Shown: positions 35,082-43,773, numbered from the stretch's first letter. The stretch is DNA of 64,000 bases from Paraburkholderia domus (GCF_905220705.1 NZ_CAJNAT010000024.1:1-64000); one strand, 5' to 3'. Notes: generated from the sequence alone by a model not told the origin. A program made the numbers and translations.

Positions 35082-35800
35082 AAATACGCGATCTGCGCGT
35101 GGGCTATGGGAACGTAGAGGTTCTGCATGGCATCTCGCTGGACGTCGGAGAGGGCGAGATCGTGGCATTGCTCGGCAGCAATGGGGCGGGAAAAACCACG
35201 ACACTGCGCGCCATTTCCGGCCTGATTCGCCCGCGCGCGGGACAGATCGTGATGGGCGGCCACGCGCTCACCGGACTGCGCGCACACCAGATCGTGGCAC
35301 TGGGTCTCGGTCATGTGCCGGAAGGCCGTCGCATGTTCGGGGCGTTGACAGTCGAGGAAAATCTGCGTCTTGGCGGCTATCTGATCCGGCGCGACAGCGC
35401 AGTACTGGAGCAGCGAATAGCCGACGTCTATCAGACTTTCTCGCGGCTTGGCGAGCGGCGTAGCCAGTTGGCGGGAACGCTAAGCGGTGGCGAGCAGCAG
35501 ATGCTGGCGATCGCACGCGCACTGATGCTGCGGCCACGCATCATCGTGCTCGACGAACCGTCGATGGGCCTCGCGCCGAAGCTGGTCCGGGCGATTTTCG
35601 GCATGATCGCCGACATCTGCAAGGAAGGCACGTCGATCCTCCTTGTCGAACAGAACGCGCGCCAGGCGCTGCGCATCGCGCAGCGAGCCTACGTGCTGGA
35701 GAGCGGCCGCATCGCTCTCGCCGGCCCGGCCCACGAATTGGCACAAGACACCCGGGTTCGCGCAGCGTATCTGGGCGGCAGTGCCGTCGCCACCGAGTGA
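35069..35800 (+). CDS. livF: Branched-chain amino acid ABC transporter ATPase LivF
   Basis: A 243-residue ATPase starting with GTG at 35069, with GGGGAG eight bases upstream. Walker A is ALLGSNGAGKTTTLRAISGL, the signature is AGTLSGGEQQMLAIARALML, Walker B is IIVLDEPSMGLAPKLVRAIF, and the switch region LLVEQNARQALRIAQRAYVL has the usual Gln-Asn in place of His of LivF. It pairs with the ATPase half of the LivMG fusion. The start overlaps the end of livMG by 13 bases. Confidence 0.94.
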   Translation: MGLLEIRDLRVGYGNVEVLHGISLDVGEGEIVALLGSNGAGKTTTLRAISGLIRPRAGQIVMGGHALTGLRAHQIVALGLGHVPEGRRMFGALTVEENLRLGGYLIRRDSAVLEQRIADVYQTFSRLGERRSQLAGTLSGGEQQMLAIARALMLRPRIIVLDEPSMGLAPKLVRAIFGMIADICKEGTSILLVEQNARQALRIAQRAYVLESGRIALAGPAHELAQDTRVRAAYLGGSAVATE

Positions 35801-35877
35801 CGCCGGCCCAGATGCGCTGTTGCACCGTTACCCACAGCGCCTGGCTGACACGGCGTGTCTGACCTGCAGCCGCTGCC

Positions 35878-37026
35878 TCAGAACGAATGCCGCATCCCGA
35901 TCCGTACATCGGACTGGGTATTCGACAACGAAGGTGTGAAGCTGTAGCCGATCACCGCATTCACGCCATCCGACGCACGCAGATAGTCGCCGGAAATGTA
36001 CACATCAGTACGCTTGGACAACAGATAGTGCAGTCCGAGCGAGCCCTGGTTCCAGTGATTGCCTTCGAAGCTCGTGTGCTGATAGCCGCCGTACAGCGAC
36101 AGCGCAGGCGTGAAGTTATACGATGCGCCCGCTTCATACACCTGCATGTGCGAGGTCTGCCCGAAGCCCTTGATCGTCGTGTAGGTGAAATCGCCGGAGA
36201 GCATCAGGTCGCCGATCGTATAGGCGGCACCGACTGCAAACGCGCCTTGCTTATCCACCGGGAATGCCGACGAGCTATACAGATCGGTCACCGCGCCGGT
36301 GGCCGGATCGACGGAAACGGTCGGCTGGCCGAGGAAGGTACGCGTGCCGATCATGGCGTACGGGTCGAAAGCATAGATGCCGAATGGATTGTTCAACTGC
36401 GTATACGCCACGCCCATGTTGAACGGGCCGTGGTCGTAATGCGCGCCCACGCTCCATGCGCTCTTCTGATGGAAGTCGCCGGCGGTGTTGCCGAACGAGT
36501 ACATGCCGCCGAAGGTGAAGCCGGCGAAATCGTTCGACAGGAACTTCACCGAGTTCGGCAAGCGGTCGCCGTTCATCCGGTCGAAGTCACCCTGGTGAAT
36601 CGCATAGCCGCTCGCCCATGCGGAGATGTTGTACATGAAGACAAACTCTTCGGTCATATCGAGCTGATTGCCGAATGAGAACGTCCCCCACCCATTCTTC
36701 AGGCCGACATAAGCCTGGCGTCCGAATTCAGCACCACCGAATGCATACTGCCCATTGCCGAGGTGAAAACCCGACTCGAGCACGAATACCGCTTGCAGGC
36801 CGCCGCCGAGATCTTCCACGCCTTTGAAGCCGATCCGGTTGCCGTACGAAACGCCGTCGTCGAATTTGAACTGGTGTGCGCCGCCCGCATTGTTCACATA
36901 GGTGATGCCGGCGTCCAGAATCCCGTAAAGGGTGACGCTGCTCTGTGCATACGCTGCCGTCGGTGCGCATACAGCGCTTGCCGCGAGGGCCAGCCCCGAA
37001 AGACTAACGGCATTTGTCTTCTTCAT
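35878..37026 (-). CDS. Gram-negative trimeric porin (second copy)
   Basis: A 382-residue outer-membrane porin. The signal peptide MKKTNAVSLSGLALAASAVC, then APTAAYA, is cleaved before QSSVTLYGILDAGITYVNNA. The C-terminus VRIGMRHSF ends in phenylalanine, as needed for barrel assembly. It is only distantly similar to the porin at 2.2 kb and belongs to the same family. It lies between the amino acid transporter and the choline genes, so it may be the outer-membrane route for one of those substrates. A long inverted repeat lies about 255-290 bases upstream. Confidence 0.92.
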   Translation of the reverse strand: MKKTNAVSLSGLALAASAVCAPTAAYAQSSVTLYGILDAGITYVNNAGGAHQFKFDDGVSYGNRIGFKGVEDLGGGLQAVFVLESGFHLGNGQYAFGGAEFGRQAYVGLKNGWGTFSFGNQLDMTEEFVFMYNISAWASGYAIHQGDFDRMNGDRLPNSVKFLSNDFAGFTFGGMYSFGNTAGDFHQKSAWSVGAHYDHGPFNMGVAYTQLNNPFGIYAFDPYAMIGTRTFLGQPTVSVDPATGAVTDLYSSSAFPVDKQGAFAVGAAYTIGDLMLSGDFTYTTIKGFGQTSHMQVYEAGASYNFTPALSLYGGYQHTSFEGNHWNQGSLGLHYLLSKRTDVYISGDYLRASDGVNAVIGYSFTPSLSNTQSDVRIGMRHSF

Positions 37027-37352
37027 CTAATTATCCCCTGCTCTGTGCCTGCGTATTTCGTTGGATAAAGCGATCCCTGCCGCGTGTTGTCTTCCAACGC
37101 GCGACACTTCTCGCATGACGGGCAGTTCGAAACCGGCTGAGACTGATTGAAACGGATTGAAGCTCAATAAAACTGACCAAGCCGGCTAAAGCGGGCTAGG
37201 CCGAACAGGCTGATTGAAGCTATCGGCAATGCATACGATCATCTGTCATGCCTGCATCGATGCACCAAGAATAAGGGTCCAGATTTATGAAGATTCGACC
37301 GGATGCGACATAAATCTGTCGAGTAGCGACCTCGTAGTTAGGAATGCCTTTG
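37027..37352. promoter_or_regulatory. Region upstream of the second porin
   Basis: 326 bases between the porin start and the stop of choX. It contains several imperfect GATTGAA copies (around 37145, 37155 and 37211). An inverted repeat lies at 37280-37318, with perfect 10-bp arms CAGATTTATG and CATAAATCTG separated by 19 bases. No U-tract follows, so it looks more like a regulator site than a terminator of choX. No coding frame is supported. Confidence 0.45.
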
Positions 37353-38306
37353 TTATTTCACACCGAGTGCGGTTTGTACCGCTTGCAAGCCGTTCGAGCC
37401 ACTGGCGGTGTTCACGCCGTCGAGCCACGATTTCAACAATTCGGGGTGGCGCTTGAGTGCTTCGGCCGCTGCGGCGTCGACGCCGGTTTTCTTCTCCAGC
37501 ACCTCGGTGATCACACCGTTCTCCAGATCGACATTGAACGTGAGTTGCCTGAACAGGCGGCCCACATTCGGGCATTGCTCGGCGTACCCGCTACGTGCAA
37601 CGGTATTGACCGTCGCGCCGCCGTAGTTCGGCCCGAAGTACTTGTCGCCGCCGTCCAGATAGGTCAGCTTGAACTTCGTGTTCATCAGATGCGGTTCCCA
37701 TGCAAGAAACACGATCCACTTCTTCTCCCGCACCGCGCGGTCGACCTGGGTGAGCATGCCGGTCTCACTCGATTCGACGACCTTCCAGCTGCCGAGCCCG
37801 TACGCCTTGTCGTCGACCATCTTCTTGATGTTCTGATTGGCCGGTGCCCCCGGTTCGATGCCATAGATCTTGCTGTCGAACTTGTCGGCGTTCTTCGCGA
37901 GGTCCGCGAATGTATGGACGCCGGCAGCTGCCACGTAGTCCGGCACCGCGAGCGTGAACTTCGCGTTGCTCAGATTCGGATGCACGACCTCGATCGATTT
38001 TTCATCCTCGAACGGTTTCACCACCGGCGCCTGCGCCGGCATCCAGTTGCCGAGAAACACGTCGATCTGCCCTTTCTTCAGGCCTTGATAGGTGATCGGC
38101 ACCGACAGGTTCGCCACGTTCTGATGGTAGCCGAGCGCCTTCAACAGTATGCCGGTCATCGCATTGGTGGCGTCGATGTCGGTCCAGCCGGGCCCCGCCA
38201 TGTTGACCTGCGTACAAGACTGCGGCTCGGCCGCCGCGGCAAACGTGGCCGCCGCGCACAGCAGCGCAGCGCCGGATACAGCCTGTTTAAAGAGCTTTTT
38301 CATCAT
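37353..38306 (-). CDS. choX: Choline ABC transporter substrate-binding protein
   Basis: A 317-residue binding protein of the OpuAC/ProX fold. The signal peptide MKKLFKQAVSGAALLCAAAT, then FAAAA, is followed by a mature part with VNMAGPGWTDIDATNAMTG, GQIDVFLGNWMPAQAPVV, KIYGIEPGAPANQNIKKMV and VFLAWEPHLMNTKFKLTYLD. The aromatic residues in these segments form the quaternary-ammonium cage of ChoX proteins. AGGAAG precedes the start. The partner permease and ATPase (choWV) are not in the window. It lies just downstream of betC in the same direction. Confidence 0.9.
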   Translation of the reverse strand: MMKKLFKQAVSGAALLCAAATFAAAAEPQSCTQVNMAGPGWTDIDATNAMTGILLKALGYHQNVANLSVPITYQGLKKGQIDVFLGNWMPAQAPVVKPFEDEKSIEVVHPNLSNAKFTLAVPDYVAAAGVHTFADLAKNADKFDSKIYGIEPGAPANQNIKKMVDDKAYGLGSWKVVESSETGMLTQVDRAVREKKWIVFLAWEPHLMNTKFKLTYLDGGDKYFGPNYGGATVNTVARSGYAEQCPNVGRLFRQLTFNVDLENGVITEVLEKKTGVDAAAAEALKRHPELLKSWLDGVNTASGSNGLQAVQTALGVK

Positions 38307-38346
38307 GTCGGCTTCCTGTAGGTGGGATGATTCGTCAGCAGAGGTA

Positions 38347-39921
38347 TCAACGCTTCACAGCGGGAAAACGCGCCATCGCTTCGAGCGTGTCGAGATCGAT
38401 GTGATTGCGCATATAGCGCTGGCTCGCATCGACATGCGGTTGCCAGTCCCATGACGCGACCGTGCCTTGCGTCGTCGCCTCGAAATGAAAACGGCGGCGG
38501 CGCTGGCTTCTCAGTACTTCGTTGTGCAGTGCCGCGAGGTTCCAGCGCCGTGCAATCTCCTCGCGCAGCGCCGCGACCTGGGACGCATAGTCGGGCCGAG
38601 CCGCAAGGTTCTCGCGTTCCAGCGGGTCCGCTGCCACGTCGTAGAGTTGGTCAGGATCAGCCGGTGTGTGAATGAACTTGAAGCGCCCGCGCCGCAGCAT
38701 CACGATCGGCGCGATAGCGCCTTCCGCCAGGTATTCGCCGATCGCTTCGTCATGGCCGCTGCGGCCAACGTGAGTGTCTTGTGTGGCTTGTGTGGCTTGT
38801 GTGCCAAGCAGATGCGGCAAGAGACTTTGACCATCGAGCGAATCCGGCCAGACCACCGGTTGTTCGCCGCGCGCCATTTCCACCAGCGTGGGCAGCAGGT
38901 CGAGATGCGAGACCGACTCGCGCACGCGATGCGCGTCGAACTGCTGCGGCGCATGAACGATCAACGGTACCCGGCAGCCTCCTTCGAAGAACGTCATCTT
39001 GTACCAGAGACCACGCTCGCCGAGCATCTCTCCATGATCGGATGTCACGACGATAACGGTATCTTTCGCAAGCCCTGATTGTTCGAGCGCCTCGAGGATC
39101 GCGCCGAACTGGTCATCGACGTAGGAGATCGCACCGTAATAGGCGCGCCGTGCGTTGCGGATCTGCTGGTCGGTCGGCGGCGTGCGGTCGGTTTCGCACA
39201 CATGCCGCAAGCGCTGCGAATGCGGATCGGATTCGTCGAACGAGTCGCGATGGGCGGGCATCTCGATGTCTTCGTCCGCATACATGTCCCAGTACTTTCG
39301 CGGGATCGCGTAAGGGTCGTGCGGATGCGTCAGCGAAGCGACCATGCAGAACGGCCGTCCATCTTTGCCGGCATGTCGTTCACGCGCGATATCGAAGAGC
39401 TTCTGGCGGGTGGTGAACGTGACTTCATCGTCGAAGTCCAGCTGGTTCGTGCGCACGCAGGGGCCAGCGTCGATCACCGAACTCATGTTGTGATACCACG
39501 ATGGACGCGCTTCGAAATCGTCCCAGTTGGGTGTCCAGCCGAAATCCGCGGGATAGATGTCTGTGGTGAGCCGCTCTTCAAATCCGTGCAATTGATCGGC
39601 GCCGCAGAAATGCATTTTGCCGGACAGGATCGTGCGATACCCTTCGGCACGAAGATAATGCGCGAACGTCAGCGTTTGCGACGGAAACTCTGCTGCATTG
39701 TCATAGGCGCCAATGGCGGACGGCAGCTTGCCCGACAAAAATGAAAAACGCGACGGCGCGCACAGCGGACTGGCGCAATACGCCGATTCGAATACCACGC
39801 CCTGCTTCGCGAGGCGATCGAGATTGGGCGTCTTCGTTAGACGATGTCCGTAGGCGGCAAGCGCAAACGGCGTCATCTGGTCCGCCATCAGAATGAGAAT
39901 ATTCTTTTTCGTGTCAAGCAT
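38347..39921 (-). CDS. betC: Choline-sulfatase
   Basis: A 524-residue sulfatase that hydrolyses choline-O-sulfate to choline and sulfate. The formylglycine site is SPLCAPSRFSFLSGKLP with Cys54, the same number as in the Sinorhizobium enzyme. Metal ligands lie in ILILMADQMTP and IVVTSDHGEMLGERGLWYK. GDEWKP-like choline specificity is supported by the C-terminal tail RYMRNHIDLDTLEAMARFPA. The start at 39921 gives MLDTKKNILILMADQM. A triplicated 9-base unit near 38785-38812 encodes TQATQATQDT in a surface loop. It is the promoter-proximal gene of betC-choX and is divergent from a LysR regulator. Confidence 0.94.
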   Translation of the reverse strand: MLDTKKNILILMADQMTPFALAAYGHRLTKTPNLDRLAKQGVVFESAYCASPLCAPSRFSFLSGKLPSAIGAYDNAAEFPSQTLTFAHYLRAEGYRTILSGKMHFCGADQLHGFEERLTTDIYPADFGWTPNWDDFEARPSWYHNMSSVIDAGPCVRTNQLDFDDEVTFTTRQKLFDIARERHAGKDGRPFCMVASLTHPHDPYAIPRKYWDMYADEDIEMPAHRDSFDESDPHSQRLRHVCETDRTPPTDQQIRNARRAYYGAISYVDDQFGAILEALEQSGLAKDTVIVVTSDHGEMLGERGLWYKMTFFEGGCRVPLIVHAPQQFDAHRVRESVSHLDLLPTLVEMARGEQPVVWPDSLDGQSLLPHLLGTQATQATQDTHVGRSGHDEAIGEYLAEGAIAPIVMLRRGRFKFIHTPADPDQLYDVAADPLERENLAARPDYASQVAALREEIARRWNLAALHNEVLRSQRRRRFHFEATTQGTVASWDWQPHVDASQRYMRNHIDLDTLEAMARFPAVKR

Positions 39922-40071
39922 TGGGGCGCGCCTCGAATAGAATCGTAAGTGTTGCTGCGGGTGTCGTTGCAAGCGGGATACGGGTGTGCCAACCCCGCGT
40001 GAACACCACTATTGCCGTCCAATTCGCCGCTGTGAAGACGGCAAATCGTTATGTGCCTATAAGGGGGACTT

Positions 40072-40986
40072 ATGTCGAGGCAGGACCGCTTGCCGCCGAT
40101 GCAGGCGTTAACGATGTTCGAATCCGCGGCGCGTCTCGCGAGCTTCACGGCAGCTGCGCGCGAGCTGGGTTCAACGCAGCCGGCGGTCAGTCAGCGCGTG
40201 GTCCAACTCGAAGAAGCACTGGGTGCATCGCTTTTCGAGCGCGGCCATCGCGGCGTCACGCTCACGGAAGACGGCGTGTGCCTCTTCGAAGCGGTGCGCA
40301 ACGCCCTCGACACCATTCGCGTCGCCACTGCCGAGATCCGCGCGCGGCGCACGCCGCAAACCCTCACGCTTTCCACTGACTTCGGTTTCGCAACCTACTG
40401 GCTGATGCCCCGCCTGTCGCAGTTCAAGGCATTGATGCCGGATGTCGACGTGAAGATCATCACGTCGCAGAACGTATTCGATCCATCGCACGATCAGGCG
40501 GACATTGCGATCGCGTTTGGCGACGAGGATGCGGACTGGACCGCGCGAGATGCGCTCAAGCTATTTCCCGAGCGGGTCAAACCGGTGTGCAGTCCGGCGT
40601 TTCTGGCAGCGCATCCGCAGTTGCGCGCGCCGTCAGATCTGCTGAGCTTGCCGCTGCTGCATCTTGAACCCACCCAGCCGGCACGCTGGTTGTCGTGGGC
40701 CGACTGGTTCGCGGCGCACGGTCTGGATGCGCCCGCCGCACATCGCGGCATCACGTTCAACAGTTTTACGCTCGTGATCCACGCAGCGATCATGGGCCAG
40801 GGCGTTGCGCTCGGCTGGGCGCCTCTGGTCGGCGAACTCCTCGCCACGGGGCAGCTCGTCGAACTGTTCGACACACCCGTGGTCACCGAGCGCGGCTATC
40901 TGCTCGTTACACAACGCGCGGCGACACCGGCGGTCAGCGCATTCCGCCGATGGCTGATCGATGAATGCGGACTCGAGGCTGAATGA
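40072..40986 (+). CDS. LysR-family regulator of choline sulfate use
   Basis: A 304-residue LysR-type regulator. The N-terminal winged helix reads PMQALTMFESAARLASFTAA and LGSTQPAVSQRVVQLEEALG. The effector domain follows, with LSTDFGFATYWLMPRLSQFK and AIMGQGVALGWAPLVGELL. It is divergent from betC with 150 bases between starts, the usual arrangement for the choline-sulfate utilisation regulator. AAGGGGGA precedes the ATG. It probably activates betC-choX in response to choline or choline sulfate. Confidence 0.88.
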   Translation: MSRQDRLPPMQALTMFESAARLASFTAAARELGSTQPAVSQRVVQLEEALGASLFERGHRGVTLTEDGVCLFEAVRNALDTIRVATAEIRARRTPQTLTLSTDFGFATYWLMPRLSQFKALMPDVDVKIITSQNVFDPSHDQADIAIAFGDEDADWTARDALKLFPERVKPVCSPAFLAAHPQLRAPSDLLSLPLLHLEPTQPARWLSWADWFAAHGLDAPAAHRGITFNSFTLVIHAAIMGQGVALGWAPLVGELLATGQLVELFDTPVVTERGYLLVTQRAATPAVSAFRRWLIDECGLEAE

Positions 40987-41028
40987 GGAGGTCGCCTCAG
41001 AAAAGTGAGGATGAAATGTGAACCACAG

Positions 41029-41064
41029 TTGACACATGTGTAATCTATGGATTACACTTTCTGC
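41029..41064 (+). promoter_or_regulatory. Promoter with overlapping operator for a toxin-antitoxin pair
   Basis: A perfect -35 box TTGACA (41029-41034) and a -10-like TACACT (41053-41058) are 18 bases apart. A perfect inverted repeat, GTGTAATC-tatg-GATTACAC (41038-41057), fills the spacer and covers the -10. The start site predicted seven bases after the -10 falls on the ATG at 41065, so the mRNA would be leaderless. Binding of the antitoxin to the repeat would block the polymerase directly. Confidence 0.7.
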
Positions 41065-41364
41065 ATGTTGAATATCCGCACCACCGAGACATTTGATGCA
41101 TGGTTCGACGGCTTGAAAGACCGGATCGCCAAGCGCCGCATTCAGGCTCGCATCGACCGCCTGGCGATGGGCAACCCCGGCGACACGAATTCCGCAGGCG
41201 CGCCGATTACCGAACTGCGGATCGATCACGGTCCCGGCTATCGCGTCTACTACGTGCAACGCGGCGCAGTGCTGGTGATCCTGCTGTGTGGTGGAGACAA
41301 GTCGACTCAACCCGCAGATATAAAAGCCGCACACAAGATGCTGGCGAACCTTGAATCGGAGTGA
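41065..41364 (+). CDS. HigB/RelE-type toxin (Gp49-like)
   Basis: A 99-residue toxin, MLNIRTTETFDAWFDGLKDR, then a helix with RRIQARIDRLAMGNPGD and LRIDHGPGYRVYYVQRGAVL followed by a basic/charged C-terminus. This is the phage Gp49/HigB-like addiction-module killer fold, an mRNA interferase. I place the start at 41065 because the alternative ATG at 41047 lies inside the promoter's -10/operator repeat. It is followed three bases later by the antitoxin gene. The toxin-first order is typical of HigBA. Confidence 0.85.
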   Translation: MLNIRTTETFDAWFDGLKDRIAKRRIQARIDRLAMGNPGDTNSAGAPITELRIDHGPGYRVYYVQRGAVLVILLCGGDKSTQPADIKAAHKMLANLESE

Positions 41365-41367
41365 ACG

Positions 41368-41667
41368 ATGGAAAAGATCAAAACCCGGCAGTGGGATTCG
41401 GCCGAACACCTGAAAACCGAAACGGACATGGCTGAATACTTCGAGGCCTGTTTGCTTGAAGGTGGCGACGACCCTGCATTCCTCGCGCATGCGTTGGGCG
41501 TGATCGCGCGTGCGCGTGGCATGGCGCAGCTCGCCCGCGACACCGGAATCTCGCGCGAAGGTCTCTACAAGGCGCTGTCCGAAGATGGCAATCCCAGCTT
41601 CGCGACGATCATCAAGGTGATCCGCGCCCTCGGTCTGGAGCTGCACGCGGCGCCTTCCCACGCCTGA
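41368..41667 (+). CDS. HigA-type antitoxin, XRE-like
   Basis: A 99-residue protein. The C-terminal half has an XRE-type helix-turn-helix: ARGMAQLARDTGISREGLYK, then ALSEDGNPSFATIIKVIRAL. The N-terminal half (TETDMAEYFEACLLEGGDDP) is the toxin-binding region of this addiction-module antidote family. A GGAG-like site near the toxin stop (GGAGTGAACG) precedes the ATG. It should neutralise the upstream toxin and bind the inverted repeat at 41038-41057. Confidence 0.88.
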   Translation: MEKIKTRQWDSAEHLKTETDMAEYFEACLLEGGDDPAFLAHALGVIARARGMAQLARDTGISREGLYKALSEDGNPSFATIIKVIRALGLELHAAPSHA

Positions 41668-41838
41668 GATAGATTGATGCTTAGGGCGCGTGGTTCATTC
41701 GCCACCCCAACCTCCCCTGACGCTCCCATACCAGTGCGACGGCGGTTAGCTTCTATCCCCGTGCCCCGCTGATTTGCTCTACTGCGATGATGCATGCCGC
41801 GCCCCGCGGCGATGCCCTATCGCTTAAGTGGAGAGCGC

Positions 41839-42714
41839 ATGTCCGCCGATTCCCGTCCCGATCAACTGGTTCTCACCGTCGCGTGTCCGAGCGCGGCGGG
41901 CCAGGTTGCCGCCGTCGTCGGCTTTCTCGACCGGCATCATTGCTATATCGACGAACTGACCGTTTTCGACGACGACCTCAGCGAACGCTTCTTCGTACGC
42001 TGCGTGTTTCATGGCGCCGACACCAACGAAACCCTGCACATCGCGGCACTCAAACGCGAATTCGAATCGATCGCTGAGCGCTTTCAGATGACATGGGCGA
42101 TGCACGACGTCGGCACCCGGCCGAAGGTGTTGATCATGGTGTCGAAACTCGAACACTGTCTCGCCGATCTGCTGTTCCGCTGGCGCATGGGAGAGTTGAA
42201 GATGGATATCGTCGGCATCGCCTCGAACCATCGCGATCTCGAACCGCTCGCGCAACAGCATGGCTTGCCATTTCATCATCTACCCATCACTGCCGATACC
42301 AAGCCACAACAGGAAGCGCGTTTGCTCGATCTGTTCGAGACATCAGGCGCTGAACTGATGATCCTTGCACGCTACATGCAGATTCTTTCCGGCGAAACGA
42401 GCCGTGCGCTCGCGGCCCGCGCGATCAACATCCACCATTCGTTTCTGCCTGGATTCAAAGGAGCAAAGCCTTATCACCAGGCCCATGCGCGCGGCGTGAA
42501 ACTGATCGGCGCAACCGCTCACTTCGTCACCGACGATCTCGACGAAGGTCCGATCATCGAGCAGGTCGTGGAGCGCGTCGATCACTCATACAGCCCGGAG
42601 CGGCTGCTTGCGACGGGACGCGACGTCGAATGCATCACGCTAGCGCGGGCAGTCAAGGCATTTATCGAGCGACGCGTGTTCATCAACGGCGATAGGACCG
42701 TCGTGTTGCAATAA
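41839..42714 (+). CDS. purU: Formyltetrahydrofolate deformylase
   Basis: A 291-residue enzyme. An N-terminal ACT domain (about 1-85: LVLTVACPSAAGQVAAVVGF) is followed by a formyltransferase-fold domain. The latter has PKVLIMVSKLEHCLADLLFR, ILARYMQILS, INIHHSFLPGFKGAKPYHQA with the catalytic Asn-His, and LIGATAHFVTDDLDEGPIIE with the catalytic Asp. It releases formate and tetrahydrofolate from 10-formyl-THF. In betaine-degrading bacteria purU is found with glyA and gbc genes, fitting disposal of one-carbon units from demethylation. GGAG precedes the ATG at 41839. Confidence 0.94.
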   Translation: MSADSRPDQLVLTVACPSAAGQVAAVVGFLDRHHCYIDELTVFDDDLSERFFVRCVFHGADTNETLHIAALKREFESIAERFQMTWAMHDVGTRPKVLIMVSKLEHCLADLLFRWRMGELKMDIVGIASNHRDLEPLAQQHGLPFHHLPITADTKPQQEARLLDLFETSGAELMILARYMQILSGETSRALAARAINIHHSFLPGFKGAKPYHQAHARGVKLIGATAHFVTDDLDEGPIIEQVVERVDHSYSPERLLATGRDVECITLARAVKAFIERRVFINGDRTVVLQ

Positions 42715-42815
42715 ACAAAAGCGCCGCTGGAAACGTTGATGCCGCAACTGCAACAAAGTTTGACATTTTTCGCCTGATGCTCACCTATATTGCCATTTTC
42801 AATACGGGGTTGAAT

Positions 42816-43251
42816 ATGGCAATTCCCTTGCATCTTTGGTTGAAGGATGAAGGCGGCGCGGATATCGTCGGGTCAAGCAATGTAGGCGGACGCGATAAGG
42901 GGGATAGGTCCGATCCCCAAGGGAACATACTTCATCGTTGACCGTCAATCGGGCGGGATGCTTGGTTTCCTTTATGATCTTTGGGGCGCGTATGGCTATG
43001 GCACAACGGATCACCGGAAATGGTTTTGCTTATGGAACCCGAACACAGGCGATTCGACCATCGTTGACGGGATCAAGCGGGGAAATTTCCGGTTGCATCC
43101 CATGGGTCCGCAACGCCTGAGCGAAGGTTGTATCACGATCGTCAGCCAGTACGATTTTGATCGGCTTGAACGATACCTTCGTTCGCATCCACCTGATTTG
43201 CCCGTGCCGGGAACAGCGCTAAAGGCATACGGAACAGTGGAAGTTCGATGA
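42816..43251 (+). pseudogene. Tlde1-like (DUF2778) type VI effector with a truncated Hcp leader, frameshifted
   Basis: The ATG at 42816 starts MAIPLHLWLKDEGGADIVGS, unmistakably the N-terminus of Hcp, the type VI secretion tube protein. After 28 residues the sequence should continue in another frame as GPIPKGTYFIVDRQSGG, WFCLWNPNTG, GNFRLHPMGPQRLSEGCITI and GTALKAYGTVEVR. That is a DUF2778/Tlde1 L,D-transpeptidase-like effector domain with its catalytic Ser-x-Gly-Cys region. Removing one G from the run GGGGG at 42899-42903 joins both parts into one 144-residue protein. As written, frame one stops at 42941 and the effector frame has no start until ATG 42958. Most of Hcp is missing. Confidence 0.75.
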
Positions 43252-43538
43252 AAAAATCCATGCTTTACATCGGGAACCTTTTGCTGACAGTCGTCGGCGC
43301 ATTTTTCCTTGTGCGACTCTTTTTGACGCTACCGTTCAACATGCCGGACGCGGTCGATTGGTTCCTTCGAGTCATCCTGGACATTTGCGGTCGTGACGAT
43401 ATGGCGAACCCTGATGACATGGAAGTTTTTTCGGTTTTGCTCTATTTCGTTATCGCGCTGATCATTGTCGGGTTTGCCGTCTTCGGTTTAAATGTTGTGC
43501 TCAGTCAGCGTCTGGCGAAGTGGCGCGGTCATCGCTAG
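43248..43538 (+). CDS. Small membrane protein, probable Tlde1 immunity protein
   Basis: A 96-residue protein with two hydrophobic helices (LYIGNLLLTVVGAFFLVRLF and SVLLYFVIALIIVGFAVFGL) and an acidic loop between them (CGRDDMANPDDMEVFS) that would face the periplasm. Its ATG overlaps the stop of the Tlde1-like effector gene (ATGA), the standard arrangement of an effector with its immunity gene. Tlde1 acts on periplasmic peptidoglycan, so a membrane-anchored immunity protein fits. I know no family name for this sequence, so the assignment rests on position and topology. Confidence 0.65.
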   Translation: MKKSMLYIGNLLLTVVGAFFLVRLFLTLPFNMPDAVDWFLRVILDICGRDDMANPDDMEVFSVLLYFVIALIIVGFAVFGLNVVLSQRLAKWRGHR

Positions 43539-43750
43539 TGCGGATCGGGCGGCGTTGCACCCACCAGCGAGGCGCGCCCTAGCCTTCCGATTTCGTTTAG
43601 CAATTCGGCGGCGGTCATGGGCGCGGGTCCGCCTTCGGCAAGCGTGACGATCAACGCAAGCACACCGGCCATGCGTTCATCTTCCGCTTCGAGGTGGTGC
43701 GCCTTGTGCTGTGAAAAAAGCGTCAGACGGGTCTGGGTAACAGGGTTCAT
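43535..43750 (-). CDS. Small hypothetical protein
   Basis: A 71-residue protein, MNPVTQTRLTLFSQHKAHHL, then a predicted helical acidic segment (EAEDERMAGVLALIVTLAEG) and AAELLNEIGRLGRASLVG. It overlaps the immunity gene stop by four bases on the opposite strand. No family is recognised. Amino acid composition and codon use look natural for this genome, which is the main support. Confidence 0.45.
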   Translation of the reverse strand: MNPVTQTRLTLFSQHKAHHLEAEDERMAGVLALIVTLAEGGPAPMTAAELLNEIGRLGRASLVGATPPDPH

Positions 43751-43773
43751 GGCTGCATGAACTGACCTCTAAA

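Noticed and set aside
38785..38812. GTGGCTTGT-type 9-base tandem repeat considered as a regulatory element
   Set aside because: It is in frame within betC and encodes TQATQATQD in a loop; a coding minisatellite is sufficient explanation.
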